Shown here: piece after piece, positions 62,641 through 64,000 of the stretch
Layout of the letters: each line of letters starts with the position of its first letter
How positions within the stretch are numbered: the first letter of the stretch is position 1
Origin: Branchipolynoe longqiensis
Lineage: Eukaryota > Annelida > Polychaeta > Phyllodocida > Polynoidae
DNA length: 64,000 bases
Assembly: GCA_030323885.1 (NCBI GenBank)
Contig: CM059188.1
Coordinates: forward strand, 115,719,430-115,783,429
Direction: 5' to 3'
Made by a program: the position numbers and the translations under genes
The notes under the pieces: generated by a model
Seen by the model: the letters and a program-made list of their open reading frames with translations, nothing else
Database searches by the model: none
What the model was told of the DNA's origin: nothing

Positions 62641-63475
62641 GCCAGGGGCGCGGAGGTTGGCCAGATCTTGTGGAGTATCGGCTCGTATGATTATAAGGAG
62701 GGGAGGGGGTGCCTTATTGATCGTCCGTTATGTCATCGACATGCTCCGAGGCGTGCTCCCTCTCATGGTATATGAGCAGGGCGTCGGGGTCCTCGGCGGC
62801 GTCAGTGTTGATGTCGGCTCTTGTAAGGTCGGTGGTGCTAGTGTTGAAGGGTTGTATACAGGCGATCGTGGCACCAGTCGGCTCATATCGGACGACAACG
62901 TCGGTGGTGGCAGTGGCGTGTCGGCGGGGGGGCGTGGTTCGTTTGTGCCTGGGGGCTGTGTGTGGGGAGGGGTAGGGGGGGGTAGGAGTGAGGGGGGGTT
63001 GTCGGTGGGGTGGGGCTGTTTGCCGGGCGGAGCCAGAATTCCACATCCGGTCCAAGGCCGGGGTTTCCGTTTCCTGTGGGGGTGCCGCGAGCTGATGACG
63101 GGTGGTCGGGAGGGGTGGTCGCCAGGTGGGGGCAGGGAGGCGAGACAGAGCCGTTGTCTGAAGCGGCCGTTACGAGGCTGTTATGGGTCCGCAACGCGTC
63201 TGTGGTGTCGGGTGGGTGAGCAGCGTAACGGCCATTACCGTGGTCGTTATCGGCGTTATCTGATGGAGGGGGGCGGTCATTGGCATCTTGGGGGGCGCAG
63301 CGGGTGTTGGCGTGTGTGGATGTGAGCGGCGAGCTGCTCTGGTCAGTGGCGGGAAAGTCCGTTGGTGGGTCGGCACACGCGTCCCCTTCCGCGTGGGTTG
63401 AGGGAGGTGCGGGATCAGGGGTGCCATGGGGTGGTGGTTTTGGCGGGAAAGCCGCATTTTTCCACATCTATGCAT
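62641..63475 (-). pseudogene. Linker / pol N-terminal region of the DIRS-like element
   Basis: Proline- and threonine-rich frames (63467-62883, then 63055-62714 in another frame) contain NPGLGPDVEFWLRPANS, VVVRYEPTGATIACIQPFNT and EDPDALLIYHEREHASEHVD. Position between gag and RT matches 45395-45990 of the Ngaro element, but sequence similarity is not evident. At least one frameshift. Confidence 0.45.
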
Positions 63476-63648
63476 ATCGGGTCTGTGCCAGTGCCCGTGC
63501 CGTTAAGCGCTATGGTCCAGGGTGCGGGTTGAGCGACTATCCCGTGGGTCAAGGACATTAACGGGTCGCTGTGGCATTTCTGAGTCCGTTTCCGTGTCCG
63601 TGTCAAGTGATGGTTGGTTGGCGCTTTCTCCGGCCTCGCCGGGGCCAG

Positions 63649-64000
63649 TTACTGAAAATCCGTTCTGGATGACTCGTCAGTCTCCAGTGCCGCCGCTTTT
63701 CGTTCGTTCTGGCGCTTTTTGTTATTACAGTCTTGCTCCTTGTGTGGGTTCGCCTTCCTGTACTTGTTTGCGCACCATGCGCACATGTGCGCGCGGCGCT
63801 CACTGCCTATGCCATGTGATGCCGTATGTCCACAGTCCGTGCCCCAATTCCATCTGTGGCAGGGGTGGCCGTCCGTGTCATGGTTAAACTCAGGGCGCTT
63901 ATATGGGGTACTGTTCGTCGTTGTGTGCTTTTCGTCGGATCTTGGTTGGTTGCCCCGTGCCGACCGTTTTTCTTCCTCCTTCCGAATGCCAGCCAGGCAG
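63649..64000 (-). CDS. C-terminal part of gag of the DIRS-like element, continues beyond the window
   Basis: Open on the minus strand from the window edge to a TAA at 63651-63649. Encodes IRKEEEKRSARGNQPRS, RPEFNHDTDGHPCHRWNWGT and DCGHTAS, then MCAWCANKYRKANPHKEQDC. The cysteine/histidine layout C-x3-N-W-G-x2-C...H-x-C-x2-C...H-x4-C matches the end of the Ngaro gag at 45391 and of DIRS-type gags generally, probably an RNA-binding module. After it the protein continues KKRQNERKAAALETDESS to the stop. The upstream part is outside the window. Confidence 0.6.
   Translation of the reverse strand, partial: CLAGIRKEEEKRSARGNQPRSDEKHTTTNSTPYKRPEFNHDTDGHPCHRWNWGTDCGHTASHGIGSERRAHMCAWCANKYRKANPHKEQDCNNKKRQNERKAAALETDESSRTDFQ

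Larger units (their letters stand above)
59900..64000 (-). mobile_element. DIRS-like tyrosine-recombinase retrotransposon, degraded, 5' end outside window
   Basis: Minus-strand order gag, pol linker, RT, RNase H, YR, TTGATT-rich 3' end. This is the same order as the Ngaro element at 44 kb but with different protein sequences and much heavier GC content in the coding part. It carries frameshifts, a fingers deletion, a long G/C homopolymer and two TGA stops. Terminal repeat type cannot be decided because the 5' end is missing. Confidence 0.75.

Overview
The window looks like an animal (eukaryotic) chromosome segment, most likely from a mollusc and perhaps a gastropod. It has no operons, ribosome binding sites or dense open reading frames. 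It is crowded with tRNA-derived SINEs, non-LTR retrotransposon stubs, terminal-inverted-repeat (TIR) miniature elements, minisatellites and two tyrosine-recombinase (YR) retrotransposons. One SINE family here (copies at 236-470, 30768-31075 and 31958-32232) resembles a family I associate with molluscan genomes; this is memory, not a search. I found no host protein-coding gene I would defend. The best candidate is one possible exon on the minus strand at 14624-14769, beside a CpG-rich, G/C-skewed tract (14.6-17.4 kb).

Layout. 0-14 kb: SINEs, TIR elements and LINE tails, with nesting up to three deep. 13.3-14.4 kb: a miniature element invaded by a terminal-repeat element and partly duplicated. 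14.8-17.3 kb: minisatellites and a purine-rich tract. 17.3-24.5 kb: TIR elements, a 5'-truncated LINE inside a TATAG-type satellite, an LTR-like 0.9-kb repeat, and a minisatellite whose monomers are self-complementary. 24.5-27 kb: two terminal-repeat miniature elements, one freshly inserted into a LINE. 28.7-30 kb: G-rich minisatellite. 30-36 kb: SINEs and TIR elements. 36.4-38 kb: a large foldback. 39.7-41.6 kb: GTG-type minisatellite. 41.8-44 kb: a TIR element and AT-rich repeat. 44.06-49.12 kb: a nearly complete Ngaro-type YR retrotransposon with split direct repeats A1-(gag, RT, RNase H, YR)-B1-A2-B2. 49.4-59 kb: more SINEs, including a chimera, and a 499-base gap of Ns (52498-52996). 59-59.85 kb: a LINE 3' end. 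59.9-64 kb: a second, older and more broken DIRS-like YR retrotransposon on the minus strand, running off the window.

The most unusual system is a small retroelement (504 bp at 25986-26489; relatives at 13428-14345, 24558-25010 and 51651-51942). It has 182-bp terminal direct repeats beginning TG and ending CA, a 139-140-bp non-coding interior and a 4-bp target duplication. Each terminal repeat contains a 72-nt tRNA-like sequence with A and B boxes. It is formally like plant Cassandra TRIMs, which carry 5S rRNA in their LTRs, but with a tRNA. A conserved hairpin sits where a primer-binding site would be.

How the parts relate: the SINEs, the terminal-repeat element and the miniature TIR elements have no proteins and must depend on partners. 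The LINE fragments, the Ngaro element and the DIRS-like element are the only sources of enzyme sequence visible here, and all carry lesions in this window.
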